A DNA stretch of 36,417 bases from a virus, in the IMG/VR virus record IMGVR_UViG_3300044729_001348, positions 1-36,417 of that record; one strand, written 5' to 3'. The position numbers were made by a program, and so were the translations under genes. Shown one piece after another: positions 6,512 through 13,465 of the stretch (positions are counted from its first letter, which is position 1; each line of letters begins with the position of its first letter). Below the pieces are notes generated by a model, which did not search any database, was not told the origin of the DNA, and saw only the letters and a program-made list of their open reading frames with translations.

Positions 6512-6972
6512 TGGCATCGTTCAATAAAGTGATTCTGATCGGCAACCTGACACGCGACGTTGAGTTGCGTTATCTTGGCAATGGTACAGCAGTCTCTGAT
6601 GTGTCGCTGGCGGTCAATGAATCGTACAAGAACAAGGAAGGCCAGAAGGTCGAGAATACAGTATTCGTCGAATGCACCCTGTGGGGCAAAACTGCCGAGT
6701 TAGCAGGTCAGTATCTCTCCAAGGGTAAACCTGTGATGTTCGAGGGTAAGTTGAAACTCGATCAATGGGATGACAAGGAAACCGGAAAGAAGCGTTCCAA
6801 GCTGGGCGTGACAGTTGAAACGATGCAGTTCCTTGGAAGCCCGTCAGGTGGAAAAGATGCACCGCAGGAAGAAGAACGCCCACGGCAGCAGCAGTCGCGA
6901 CAATCTGCACCGGCAAAGCAGACAACGTTCTATGATAACCAGCTATCTGGTGGCGATGACGTTCCGTTCTGA
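6511..6972 (+). CDS. ssb: Single-stranded DNA-binding protein
   Basis: A 153-residue protein. The OB-fold occupies about 1-112: FNKVILIGNLTRDVELRYLGNGTAV, then the FVECTLWGKTAELAGQYLSKG segment and KRSKLGVTVETMQFLG. A Gln/Arg/Pro-rich linker follows, and the acidic tip DDVPF matches the bacterial SSB C-terminal peptide (D-D-I-P-F) that recruits replication and repair partners. It coats single-stranded DNA at phage forks and probably works with the Sak4-like ATPase and the helicase. ATG 6511 overlaps the preceding stop. Confidence 0.95.
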   Translation: MASFNKVILIGNLTRDVELRYLGNGTAVSDVSLAVNESYKNKEGQKVENTVFVECTLWGKTAELAGQYLSKGKPVMFEGKLKLDQWDDKETGKKRSKLGVTVETMQFLGSPSGGKDAPQEEERPRQQQSRQSAPAKQTTFYDNQLSGGDDVPF

Positions 6973-7007
6973 GATGAGCATCGGTAATTGCATCCGCTAG
7001 GCGCAAA

Positions 7008-7022
7008 AACATTGGAGTTGTT
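7008..7022 (+). promoter_or_regulatory. GGA-loop hairpin before the methyltransferase start
   Basis: AACA (7008-7011) pairs with TGTT (7019-7022) around loop TTGGAGT, carrying the GGAG that precedes GTG 7023. The stem is short and A/T-rich, so it may be chance. Confidence 0.25.
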
Positions 7023-7871
7023 GTGAATTCGAAACCCATCACATTCGGAAGTCTGTTCGCCGGAATCGGTGGGTTTGACCTTGGTTTTGAGCGGGCTGGA
7101 ATGGTCTGCAAGTGGCAGGTGGAGATTGACGACTATGCAAACCGAGTGCTTGCCAAACATTGGCCAGAGGTTCACAGGGAGCGAGATATCAGAGAAACCG
7201 GGCCCCACAATCTTGAGCGAGTCGATGTCATCTGCGGCGGGTTCCCCTGCCAAGATATTTCCTACGCCGGACTCGGGGCAGGACTTGACGGAGAACGCTC
7301 CGGATTGTTTTTCGAGGCCATTCGCCTGGTTCGCGAACTCAGACCGCGAATCGTTGTGCTGGAGAACGTGGCAGCGCTGCTTACTCGGGGGCTGGACAGA
7401 GTTCTCGGGACGCTGGCCGAGATCGGGTTCGATGCGGAATGGCATTGCATACCGGCTGCCAGCGTTGGTGCCCCGCATATCAGGGACAGAGTCTTCGTTC
7501 TTGCCTACTCCCGACACTGGGGAATCGATCAGCGGGCATGGGGCCCGCGGAGTGAGCAAAAACCAAAAACATCAGTCGGCAAACAGCTTGGTGGCAATGG
7601 CGAAAACGGGGATGTGGCCGACTCCAACAAGTCGGGAATGGAAGGGTGGGCGGAAGCCAGAAACATTGGAGGCGGCAGGAAGAACACCGAACAACTCGCT
7701 ATGCGATTCGGTGAACAATGCAGAGGGGATCACTGGGCAACTGAACCCGACGTGGGTCGAGTGGCTAATGGGGTTCCCAAGCGAGTGGACCGTCTGCGAG
7801 GACTCGGAAACGCCGTCGTCCCGCAAGTCGCGGAATGGATCGGCCGGCGAATAGTTGAACGTGTAGGGTGA
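7023..7871 (+). CDS. C5-cytosine DNA methyltransferase
   Basis: A 282-residue enzyme with the C5-MTase motif series: I FGSLFAGIGGFDLGFE (8-23, AdoMet site), IV GGFPCQDIS with catalytic C76, VI ENV (115-117), VIII RDRVF (about 154-158) and X LGNAVVPQVAEWIG near the C-terminus. It transfers a methyl group to C5 of cytosine; the target-recognition region (about 170-250) is short. In phages this commonly protects DNA from host restriction; no cognate nuclease is visible. It starts at GTG 7023 behind GGAG. A long second frame (7069-7854) is open through almost the whole gene and carries its own family-like motifs. Confidence 0.9.
   Translation: MNSKPITFGSLFAGIGGFDLGFERAGMVCKWQVEIDDYANRVLAKHWPEVHRERDIRETGPHNLERVDVICGGFPCQDISYAGLGAGLDGERSGLFFEAIRLVRELRPRIVVLENVAALLTRGLDRVLGTLAEIGFDAEWHCIPAASVGAPHIRDRVFVLAYSRHWGIDQRAWGPRSEQKPKTSVGKQLGGNGENGDVADSNKSGMEGWAEARNIGGGRKNTEQLAMRFGEQCRGDHWATEPDVGRVANGVPKRVDRLRGLGNAVVPQVAEWIGRRIVERVG
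7069..7854 (+). CDS. Overprinted alternative-frame ORF within the methyltransferase gene
   Basis: This frame is open for 261 codons inside the methyltransferase gene. Its product is not random-looking. KIFPTPDSGQDL, a WRTWQRCLLGGWTEFSGRWP-type segment, RSGSMRNGIAYRLP, FLPTPDTGES, MWPTPTSREWKGGRK and LNPTWVEWLMGFPSEWT match a set of phage proteins of unknown function that I recall, rich in 'L-P-T-P' repeats and ending in 'L-N-P-T-W-V-E-W-L-M-G-F-P'. Those same bases encode WATEPDVGRVANGVP in the methyltransferase frame. Either both proteins are made, or the family in databases comes from gene callers choosing the wrong frame. The start (GTG 7069, or ATG 7135) is uncertain. Confidence 0.4.
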   Translation: MGLTLVLSGLEWSASGRWRLTTMQTECLPNIGQRFTGSEISEKPGPTILSESMSSAAGSPAKIFPTPDSGQDLTENAPDCFSRPFAWFANSDRESLCWRTWQRCLLGGWTEFSGRWPRSGSMRNGIAYRLPALVPRISGTESSFLPTPDTGESISGHGARGVSKNQKHQSANSLVAMAKTGMWPTPTSREWKGGRKPETLEAAGRTPNNSLCDSVNNAEGITGQLNPTWVEWLMGFPSEWTVCEDSETPSSRKSRNGSAGE

Positions 7872-7906
7872 GCAGCGGAATTCCGTTCCGATAACAGGGG
7901 TAAACA

Positions 7907-8101
7907 ATGAAACCAAAAGAATCTGCAAGTGAATCCGGGATGACCGACGCGGCGAGCGAGTGGGCGAAAGCGTGGGGAATCATAGCCGCGTCACTGAAGG
8001 ATTTGGGCGTTCAGTACGTAGATGCAAACGCCAGGGCAATAATTGCGAGACTGGCGGCTCAGAACATGCTGATCGTCAGCATTGATAACGTGAAGGATTG
8101 A
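7907..8101 (+). CDS. Small hypothetical protein
   Basis: A 64-residue protein behind AGGGG (spacing 6). It is mostly helical: SEWAKAWGIIAASLKDLG, then DANARAIIARLAAQNMLIVS. I do not recognise a family. It is the first of three small genes whose leaders share a GTTCC...(T)AGTCGCG-like element, so they are probably co-regulated accessory genes ahead of the terminase. Confidence 0.6.
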   Translation: MKPKESASESGMTDAASEWAKAWGIIAASLKDLGVQYVDANARAIIARLAAQNMLIVSIDNVKD

Positions 8102-8115
8102 GGATCGGTTGAGCG

Positions 8116-8132
8116 TTCCGATAGTCGCGGAA
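8116..8132 (+). promoter_or_regulatory. Repeated leader hairpin, copy B
   Basis: TTCCG (8116-8120) pairs with CGGAA (8128-8132) around loop ATAGTCG, directly before the start at 8142. The leader at 8689-8703 has a different stem but nearly the same loop. Confidence 0.35.
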
Positions 8133-8141
8133 GGGAATGAA

Positions 8142-8399
8142 ATGTCATCGTGTAATTGTGAGACATGCGGAGCAATGCTGACAGATACGGAATTCGGTTA
8201 CGTGACTGGCTGCGAACATCATCCAGCAGATTCAGGGGCCGCACATCGTTATTTGCTGAAGCAACTCTGCCTGCTGGATAATTCGCTGCCGTTCTTGTCG
8301 CGGGTGGCCGCTGAGCATGGTCATTTTACCGCTGAACCACTCAAGCGGTGGTCGGGTGATTTAAAGACGACGATCGGGCTGATGTTGGGTGGAAAGTAA
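8142..8399 (+). CDS. Small Cys-containing hypothetical protein
   Basis: I choose ATG 8142 (85 residues), preceded by GAAGGGA, over an upstream TTG at 8109 that lacks a ribosome-binding site. The N-terminus has C-N-C-E-T-C then C-E-H-H-P, enough ligands for one zinc site, followed by a helical region (LLKQLCLLDNSLPFLSRVAAEHG). No family is recognised. It shares its type of leader with its neighbours. Confidence 0.55.
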   Translation: MSSCNCETCGAMLTDTEFGYVTGCEHHPADSGAAHRYLLKQLCLLDNSLPFLSRVAAEHGHFTAEPLKRWSGDLKTTIGLMLGGK

Positions 8400-8438
8400 A
8401 CGCGGTATCGTGTTCCTCTGTTGAAGGTTTGGTGAGTT

Positions 8439-8672
8439 ATGGAATGGCGAATTGAAACCGAGATTATCGAAGCAGACACGCCAGTTGTGATGGTTCGCGT
8501 CGTCGTCAACGGCCAGATCATTGGGCCGTCAGTGAGTTGTCATACTGGAGCGTATGATGTGTTCAGTTGTCGGCTGTGTGATCTGGTTCGCAATGTCAGC
8601 GAGCGAGCGTACACAAAAGGCCAGCACGATGCGAAAACCGCAATGCGTGCGGCCATCGGTGCGTTGGGTTGA
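8439..8672 (+). CDS. Small hypothetical protein
   Basis: A 77-residue protein starting at ATG 8439 after GGTGAG. An N-terminal beta-rich half (EWRIETEIIEADTPVVMVRVVVNG) leads to FSCRLCDLVRNVSERAYTKGQHDAKTAMRAAIG, a helix. No function is recognised. Its leader (8411-8427) is a weaker copy of the GTTCC element seen before the genes at 8142 and 8710. Confidence 0.55.
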   Translation: MEWRIETEIIEADTPVVMVRVVVNGQIIGPSVSCHTGAYDVFSCRLCDLVRNVSERAYTKGQHDAKTAMRAAIGALG

Positions 8673-8688
8673 CTATCGGATCGTGGTT

Positions 8689-8703
8689 CCTCTAGTCGCG
8701 AGG
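8689..8703 (+). promoter_or_regulatory. Repeated leader hairpin, copy D
   Basis: CCTC (8689-8692) pairs with GAGG (8700-8703) around loop TAGTCGC, before the short ORF at 8710. Compared with copy B (8116-8132) both arms have changed together while the loop is retained, as expected for a conserved RNA structure. Confidence 0.35.
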
Positions 8704-8709
8704 TGAGTC

Positions 8710-8793
8710 GTGAAAAATCCAGTATTGATTATTCGGAAGCCGGGCTGCATTCCATTTGTCAGGCGGTCAGCACGTCCGATAGGCATAACATAA
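8710..8793 (+). CDS. 27-residue basic peptide ORF ahead of the terminase
   Basis: GTG 8710 to TAA 8791-8793 encodes MKNPVLIIRKPGCIPFVRRS and seven more residues, a basic peptide. It starts just after the repeated leader hairpin with GAGGTGAG upstream, and ends 15 bases before the terminase start. It may be a true small gene or a leader peptide coupling translation into the terminase. Evidence is limited to position, ribosome-binding site and the shared leader. Confidence 0.35.
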   Translation: MKNPVLIIRKPGCIPFVRRSARPIGIT

Positions 8794-8800
8794 CCAAAGG

Positions 8801-8814
8801 AACCAAGGATGGTT
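8801..8814 (+). promoter_or_regulatory. AGGA-loop hairpin over the terminase start codon
   Basis: AACCA (8801-8805) pairs perfectly with TGGTT (8810-8814) around an AGGA tetraloop. The start codon ATG 8809-8811 is half in the loop and half in the stem. Read as a hexaloop it is CC-AAGGAT-GG, close to the CsrA SELEX core ACARGGAUGU. Binding here would directly cover the initiation codon. Confidence 0.55.
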
Positions 8815-10437
8815 GCTATATCACAGACAGGGAGCGTCAGGGACTTCCCGGCGTATCTGCACTTCACGCCACGACCAGATCAGCCAGAGCGATTCGACGA
8901 ACAGACGGCGTTCTATGAGAGTAAAGGAGATGGATGTCTCTTTTTAACCGGGGGCAACGGCGCTGGGACGACTTCTTGCCTAATTGCCAAGATTTGCCGC
9001 TTCGTTCTGGAGACACCACCGCCACGCAGAGACACACCGTTTTGGGTAATTGCCGAAACGTACGAGCAGATCGGCTCAATGTGGGACGAGAAATTCAACC
9101 AGCAAGGCCATCTGCCGCCTGATGTCGTCGACTGGCCACGTATCCACTGGAACAACCGCAACAACAACCAGCCGTTCCGCGTGCCTCTCAAAAGCCCTCC
9201 CGGACATCCCGGAAAGAATTGGAGCCTTGAGTTTAAGTCATGGCGTCAGGGGCGTGGGAAGATGCAGGCACGGTCCCTTGGTGGCTTCGGATTCATTGAG
9301 CAGTTTCCTTGGGGCATTCTGGAAGAAGTTTTACGCGGCTGCCGTGAATACAACTTCCCCGGATCAAAACTGGTTGAGTTCACTCCCGTTGATGCCGACC
9401 TGAGTCAGACGCTGGAGGAAATGATTGAGAACGGCTACGAGCCAGAGAAGCCTATTGCCGGGCTGAAGTACTTGCCAAAGAACTGGCAAATCTTCCACGC
9501 CAACACGATGTGTGCAATGGAGGCTGGACACGTAGACAAGCGGTGGTTTGAAGAGTTCTTCGGCATGGTCCCTGCCGACATGCTGGAAACCCGTATGAAA
9601 GGCATGTTCTCAACATACGAGGGCGTCATCTACAAAGACTTCAACGTCGCCACGCACTGCATGGGTGACGAGATGTGGGGCCGCATTAAAGGCTGTCGGC
9701 ATCGTCGAGGGATTGACTGGGGTGCAGGACCAGAAAACGACTTCTCGTGCGTATGGGCTGCCAAGAATGGACTTGGGCAATGGTTCGTTTATGACGAGTA
9801 TGTCAGCAATGACCAAAGCAAAACGACCGTAGATCACCTGACAGAAGTGTACCACCGTTGGGAGTGGCCAGCAGATAATAGTCTGTATGGCCCGACATAT
9901 TGCGACCCGTCGTCGCCGGACAATCTGCGGATCGGGATGAAACTGAATCAGTACAATCCTGCCGTAGAAAACCTGTCCATGATGCGTGGCAAGAATAGCG
10001 TTCTGGAAGGCATTGAGCACGTTCAGTATCTACTCAAGCCACAGATCCCGGTTCCAGTTCACGATGCAAGAGGAATGCCGGTTATCGACCCAGCAACAGG
10101 CAAGGTGAAGATTCGCCTAGAACCAAAACTGTTCATTCATCGGACCAACTGCCCCAAGTTTGTCCAGCAGATGAAAACCTACCGCTGGTTACGTGGTGCA
10201 GATCCATCAGCAAAGTCGGGGCGTAATCCTCGTGACCCACTCAGGGCACCATTAAAAAAGAGCGATCACACTGTGGACAGCGGACGTTATGTACTTTTTT
10301 CTGACGATTTCATGACAGGTTCAACGATTTCCTCAGCAAAAGCCCATTCAGCTATTACTGCCCAGCTAGGCGGTGAGTATCTTCCAGACTCAGGCCGACT
10401 GAAAGGCTTTACGACACGACACCGAGAAAGAGGCTAG
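8809..10437 (+). CDS. terL: Terminase large subunit
   Basis: A 542-residue DNA-packaging motor. The ATPase half has the P-loop-like LTGGNGAGTTS (46-56); the usual Lys is Thr at 54, an unusual Walker A. The Walker B region is GFGFIEQFPWGILEEVL (161-177), with E164 but no clear Asp before it. The RNase H-like nuclease half has RGIDWGAG with D303, VYDEY with D329, and YCDPSSPD with D366, the expected acidic set. It pumps DNA into proheads and cuts it. Start ATG 8809 follows AAGGAACCAAGG and lies within an AGGA-loop hairpin. No small terminase subunit is evident next to it. Confidence 0.85.
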   Translation: MVAISQTGSVRDFPAYLHFTPRPDQPERFDEQTAFYESKGDGCLFLTGGNGAGTTSCLIAKICRFVLETPPPRRDTPFWVIAETYEQIGSMWDEKFNQQGHLPPDVVDWPRIHWNNRNNNQPFRVPLKSPPGHPGKNWSLEFKSWRQGRGKMQARSLGGFGFIEQFPWGILEEVLRGCREYNFPGSKLVEFTPVDADLSQTLEEMIENGYEPEKPIAGLKYLPKNWQIFHANTMCAMEAGHVDKRWFEEFFGMVPADMLETRMKGMFSTYEGVIYKDFNVATHCMGDEMWGRIKGCRHRRGIDWGAGPENDFSCVWAAKNGLGQWFVYDEYVSNDQSKTTVDHLTEVYHRWEWPADNSLYGPTYCDPSSPDNLRIGMKLNQYNPAVENLSMMRGKNSVLEGIEHVQYLLKPQIPVPVHDARGMPVIDPATGKVKIRLEPKLFIHRTNCPKFVQQMKTYRWLRGADPSAKSGRNPRDPLRAPLKKSDHTVDSGRYVLFSDDFMTGSTISSAKAHSAITAQLGGEYLPDSGRLKGFTTRHRERG

Positions 10438-10440
10438 TTT

Positions 10441-10989
10441 ATGGTTCCTTTGAACTGGATTGCATCGCCAATCCTTGCCCAGCGTAACATTGAGATCCAC
10501 AGCATTGACACGGCTTTTGACGAGGTCAAAGTTGCGACCGTCTACACAGTCAGAGACGCAACTGGTAAAATTGGGACATTCAGTATCCCGACCATGACAC
10601 TTGCCAAAGCTGTTGCAGACGGTGACGCCGCTCACAAAGCACTGCTTGAACGGCACTTCGCAGAGATGGAGTTCTCCGATGGCCAACCCGCTATTCCCGA
10701 AGTTCAACCAGAGTCAGCAGGACCAGAAGCAGATTCAGGACAGCCTGAAGAAGATCAAAACCCTGTCAACGAAGACGGAGCCACAGAACCGGGTAGCGTT
10801 GATGCAGGAGATTCACCGAGTACGCCAGAGGCTTCGGGGGAAGAATCAGACACTGGACCGGCAATTGAGCCAGCTAGCGAACGACGCCCAAAAGAACGTC
10901 GTAAGCGTACACAGCGGAGCAAGGGAAGCAGTCCGGGGGATTCTGGACCTGCTCCAGACAGCGAACAGCCCGTCGACGTCCAAAGCTAG
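10441..10989 (+). CDS. Hypothetical protein with acidic disordered tail, overlapping the next gene
   Basis: A 182-residue ORF that starts 3 bases after the terminase stop. Residues 1-85 look folded (NIEIHSIDTAFDEVKVATVYTV, then GTFSIPTMTLAKAVADGDAAHKALLERHF). The rest is a Pro/Ser/Glu/Asp-rich disordered tail with a basic end. From 10679 to 10989 the same DNA encodes the coiled-coil start of the next protein in another frame. I believe the N-terminal half; the length of the tail is less certain. Function unknown; position suggests packaging or head assembly. Confidence 0.6.
   Translation: MVPLNWIASPILAQRNIEIHSIDTAFDEVKVATVYTVRDATGKIGTFSIPTMTLAKAVADGDAAHKALLERHFAEMEFSDGQPAIPEVQPESAGPEADSGQPEEDQNPVNEDGATEPGSVDAGDSPSTPEASGEESDTGPAIEPASERRPKERRKRTQRSKGSSPGDSGPAPDSEQPVDVQS
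10663..10676 (+). promoter_or_regulatory. GGA-loop hairpin before the KTSC-like gene
   Basis: GAGA (10663-10666) pairs with TCTC (10673-10676) around hexaloop TGGAGT, containing the Shine-Dalgarno for ATG 10679. It lies inside the coding region of the preceding gene. Confidence 0.45.
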
Positions 10990-11746
10990 GTCTGCACTAG
11001 CAAGCACGCTCAAGGCTGGATTGCGTGACATCAGTGGTGATGTTGGCAGGACGGTTGATCTGATCGAACAATTGACGCCTGAGATGTTCGGTGGCAGCAA
11101 AACGCCGGAGCAGGCTGGAGGACGGCGGGTAGAGTCAGAACCGACCACCCGCCGGATCGTTCCGTCTGAGCCTCAGACGTGGAACGGAATGCGGCTTGTA
11201 GGGAACAATACCGTAGAGATCCGGACGGCTAATTTCCGAGGACGCTACGACATTGACGACCCTGCAGTTACTGGCGTAATGGTCCCCGTGACATCCAGTA
11301 ACGTCCACAGCATCGGGTTTCAGTTCAACCTGAAGGCCCCAGCCAAGTCGACACTGCTGGTTCGGTATCTTCAGGGCGACAAGCGATCGAAGACGATGGG
11401 GCCGCTATACGGCTACGCTGATGTCCATCCGAAACTGTTTGAACAGTTCCTTAGAGCCATAAGCAAGGGCAAATTCATTTGGGATGAAATTCGTGTTAGG
11501 GGAACGATTGCCGGGCATCAGTATCGCTACACGCTGCTTCAGGCTGTCGGCGGGAACGTGCCACGCCGAGCAATCCTCGTGAACGGCATCCAGATCCTAA
11601 AAAGGCGAGTACGTCAAGCAAAAGATGGCCGCGTCGGGGTTTCTAAGTTGCAAACGGAGGTCAGAGGACCGTACAAACCTAGTAGCAATAGGCCGAATCG
11701 TGGAAATCCAGACCGGGGATCTCAGAGACCAAACCGAGGCAGGTAA
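10679..11746 (+). CDS. KTSC-like domain protein with coiled-coil N-terminus
   Basis: I choose ATG 10679 (355 residues, GGAG 8 bases upstream) over an unsupported ATG 10601. Residues 8-105 are Gln/Lys-rich and coiled-coil-like (QQDQKQIQDSLKKIKTLS, HRVRQRLRGKNQTLDRQL). After a linker, about 225-300 reads SIGFQFNLKAPAKSTLLVRYL, then YGYADVHPKLFEQFLRAISKGKFIWDEIR. This resembles the KTSC fold ('L-x-V-x-F' ... 'Y-x-Y-x-x-V-P-x-x-x-F-x-x-x-x-A-x-S-x-G-x-x-x-N'), often linked to nucleic-acid-binding phage proteins. The end is basic and Asn/Arg-rich. Its first 104 codons overprint the tail of the gene at 10441. Confidence 0.6.
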   Translation: MANPLFPKFNQSQQDQKQIQDSLKKIKTLSTKTEPQNRVALMQEIHRVRQRLRGKNQTLDRQLSQLANDAQKNVVSVHSGAREAVRGILDLLQTANSPSTSKARSALASTLKAGLRDISGDVGRTVDLIEQLTPEMFGGSKTPEQAGGRRVESEPTTRRIVPSEPQTWNGMRLVGNNTVEIRTANFRGRYDIDDPAVTGVMVPVTSSNVHSIGFQFNLKAPAKSTLLVRYLQGDKRSKTMGPLYGYADVHPKLFEQFLRAISKGKFIWDEIRVRGTIAGHQYRYTLLQAVGGNVPRRAILVNGIQILKRRVRQAKDGRVGVSKLQTEVRGPYKPSSNRPNRGNPDRGSQRPNRGR

Positions 11747-12015
11747 TGGCAACAGGACCGAAAGGCGAAAAGCATTTGTGCGGAGCATGTGGGCAATGGC
11801 ACGCCCCGCATCGTCCAGACAACTGCGTTCAGGTCGCCATATGCCAATCCTGCTGGAAGATTCTGCCAATCAATACCCGCGTATGGGCGTTATCGCTCGC
11901 CACAATGACCAGTCGAGTTTCTGCACTCGATAACTCGATCCATGAACTGCTTGACGGAGTTGTTGAGGCTATTGCAGCCAGCAAGAAGTCTGGAGGCGAC
12001 TACGAAGAAAACTAG
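11746..12015 (+). CDS. Small zinc-ribbon-like protein
   Basis: An 89-residue protein that starts on the stop codon of the gene before it (TAATG). HLCGACGQWHAPHRPDNC and ICQSCWKILP provide C-x2-C and C-x2-C pairs, a likely zinc ribbon in the first 40 residues. A helix follows (SALDNSIHELLDGVVEAIAA). Function unknown; overlap with the KTSC-like gene implies co-translation. Confidence 0.65.
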   Translation: MATGPKGEKHLCGACGQWHAPHRPDNCVQVAICQSCWKILPINTRVWALSLATMTSRVSALDNSIHELLDGVVEAIAASKKSGGDYEEN

Positions 12016-12192
12016 CCCACTAGCCTCATGCAATAAAATTTGCAGAATTACAAACTCCCCATATAGACAGGCAGTTGAATTTATATACTCTTCTCAAACC
12101 GTGGTCCGTCCGGTCATCGCCGGTCAACTTTCAGTTCGGCCAGTTACGGTAAGTTTTCGCAAGGTTCATTTTGAGAAGAGAGGCACCTAGTT
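12016..12192 (+). promoter_or_regulatory. A/T-rich leader of the two-gene cassette
   Basis: This is the first distinctly A/T-rich stretch after the terminase operon. TTGCAG (12040-12045) and TATAGA (12062-12067) are 16 bases apart and could be a promoter; a second A/T run around 12080-12090 (TTATATACT) is also possible. From 12143, GTTACGGTAAGTT then TTCATTTT resembles the leader of the next cassette gene at 12934. Confidence 0.3.
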
Positions 12193-12750
12193 ATGCGTAC
12201 TGCATTTGCACACCTGAAGTCAGTCAGTCCTTACAGCCAGTCGAAGTATATTCAAGAAAAGAAAAGCCGAGACCAGACGCACGCGGAGTTCGAGGAGAAC
12301 AACTGGCGTCAGCGTCTTCATGTGAACGCTGACGGCAACGTGTTTATCCCGCCGATGTGTTTCAAAAACTGCCTATCTGAAGCGGCAAAATACAAATCAA
12401 TTCAGATCCCCGGAAAAGGCAAGAGCACCTACACGAAGCACTTTGAAGCAGGAGTTCTTTGCTTTAATCCCGTTGAGCTTCCAGTTAAGGCTGTCGATGT
12501 TCAGGGCGAATGGCTTCACGTTCCGTCTGATGGTCGACGCGGAGGCACAACGCGAGTCGAGAAGTGTTTTCCTGTTATCCCTTCATGGGAAGGCGTCGTC
12601 GAGTTCCTGATTGTTGACGACATCATTGATAACGAGGTATTCAAAACACACCTTGAGGATGCCGGGCGGTTCATTGGCGTAGGCCGATTCCGCCCGCGAA
12701 ACAACGGATACTTTGGAAGGTTTTCAGTTGAGAAGATCGACTGGAAGTAA
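12193..12750 (+). CDS. Conserved phage protein with RAMP/Cas7-like features (tentative)
   Basis: A 185-residue protein. VFIPPMCFKNCLSEAAKY, then IPGKGKSTYTKHFEAGVL, FPVIPSWEGVVEFLIVDDIID and the Gly-rich GRFIGVGRFRPRNNGYFGRF, form a pattern I associate with a phage protein of unknown function. The 'I-P-x-x-x-x-K-x-x-L-x-x-A' segment and the C-terminal G-x-G-x-F-R-P ... G-x-F loop recall the RAMP (Cas7/Csm3-like) fold, but this is inference from pattern, not a search. With the gene at 12977 it forms a cassette bounded by its own leader and a terminator, as accessory phage genes often are. GAGAAGAGAGG lies 10-20 bases upstream. Confidence 0.6.
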   Translation: MRTAFAHLKSVSPYSQSKYIQEKKSRDQTHAEFEENNWRQRLHVNADGNVFIPPMCFKNCLSEAAKYKSIQIPGKGKSTYTKHFEAGVLCFNPVELPVKAVDVQGEWLHVPSDGRRGGTTRVEKCFPVIPSWEGVVEFLIVDDIIDNEVFKTHLEDAGRFIGVGRFRPRNNGYFGRFSVEKIDWK

Positions 12751-12976
12751 TGTGTCGCGACATGGTCGAGTTGGTCGCGTCGTGGTGAGCTACGGAGAGG
12801 CCTTGCTCGTTTTGTTAGGTCTCGTTGTTGCAAGGTAGTTCAAGTGTTGCTTGGTTGGCGTACAGCGGATCGTTCCCGCTGCAAGCAAATGCGGTAATAA
12901 GGCGGGTTCTGGCAAGGTGTTTTATGGCCGGGCTGGTTACGGCAAGTTAAGGTTTTGTTCATTTACGGAGGCTTTT
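12751..12976 (+). promoter_or_regulatory. Long repetitive leader of the second cassette gene
   Basis: 226 bases with no convincing ORF. They are rich in GGT/GTT words: TGTCGCGACA palindrome at 12753-12762, and AAGGT repeats. Near the end comes TGGTTACGGCAAGTTAAGG (from about 12933), recurring as a 16-of-19 match TGGTTATGTCATGTTAAGG at about 13485 and partly at 12142. The frame of the following gene is open back to 12851, but that extension is low-complexity and has no ribosome-binding site, so I treat it as leader. Confidence 0.35.
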
Positions 12977-13465
12977 ATGTCTAATGGAATTCAGGTTAAG
13001 TCACACGACACAACCATCATCGAAAAGCGTCTTCGTGACGCAAAAGCCGGGGATATCGTCACGTACGACGAACTCTCAAAGCTACTCGGAAGAGACGTCA
13101 GGCTGCACTGCCTCGGAAACGTCAAGACCGCCAGAGAATCACTGGAGAAGGAAGAAAAGATCGTATTCGACACGGTAGTCAACACTGGCTACCGCTGCAT
13201 GACTGAGGCGGACAAGAGCACGTCAATTGACCGCATTAGGAAGCAGATCAAACGTCGAGCAAAGAAGGGTCTGACACGGGCGTCTGTTACGGACTTCTCT
13301 GCACTAGATGACGATCAGAAGCAGAAACACCTTACATCAATCACTCAGCTTGGAGTTATTCAGGAGTTTGTTTCCGCAAAGGGAACCAAGAAGATTGAGT
13401 CGAAAGTCAAACAGGCTTCAACTGCGATCTCCATCGGAGATACGGTAAAGTTGTTTGGTGGCTAG
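12977..13465 (+). CDS. Conserved phage protein, winged-helix-like
   Basis: A 162-residue protein from ATG 12977 (ACGGAGG at 12965-12971). GDIVTYDELSKLLGRDVRLHC, then LGNVKTARESLEKEEKIVFDTVVNTGYRCM, look like a winged-helix DNA-binding module: three helices followed by a beta hairpin ending in a G-Y-R-x-M segment. A Lys/Arg-rich segment (RKQIKRRAKKGLTRASV) and a second helical part follow. I recall similar proteins paired with relatives of the preceding gene in other phages, with no known function. A strong terminator follows. Confidence 0.6.
   Translation: MSNGIQVKSHDTTIIEKRLRDAKAGDIVTYDELSKLLGRDVRLHCLGNVKTARESLEKEEKIVFDTVVNTGYRCMTEADKSTSIDRIRKQIKRRAKKGLTRASVTDFSALDDDQKQKHLTSITQLGVIQEFVSAKGTKKIESKVKQASTAISIGDTVKLFGG

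Noticed and set aside
8158-8165. A further parS-like half-site GTGAGACA
   Set aside because: Only one arm is present; an 8-mer is expected about once in a window of this size by chance.
11625-11933. 102-codon ORF overlapping the KTSC-like and zinc-ribbon genes
   Set aside because: It lies across two better-supported genes, including a zinc-ribbon signature in the other frame, and has no ribosome-binding site or recognisable segment.
12851-12976. N-terminal extension of the gene at 12977
   Set aside because: The extension overlies the repetitive leader, and ACGGAGG is ideally placed for ATG 12977.
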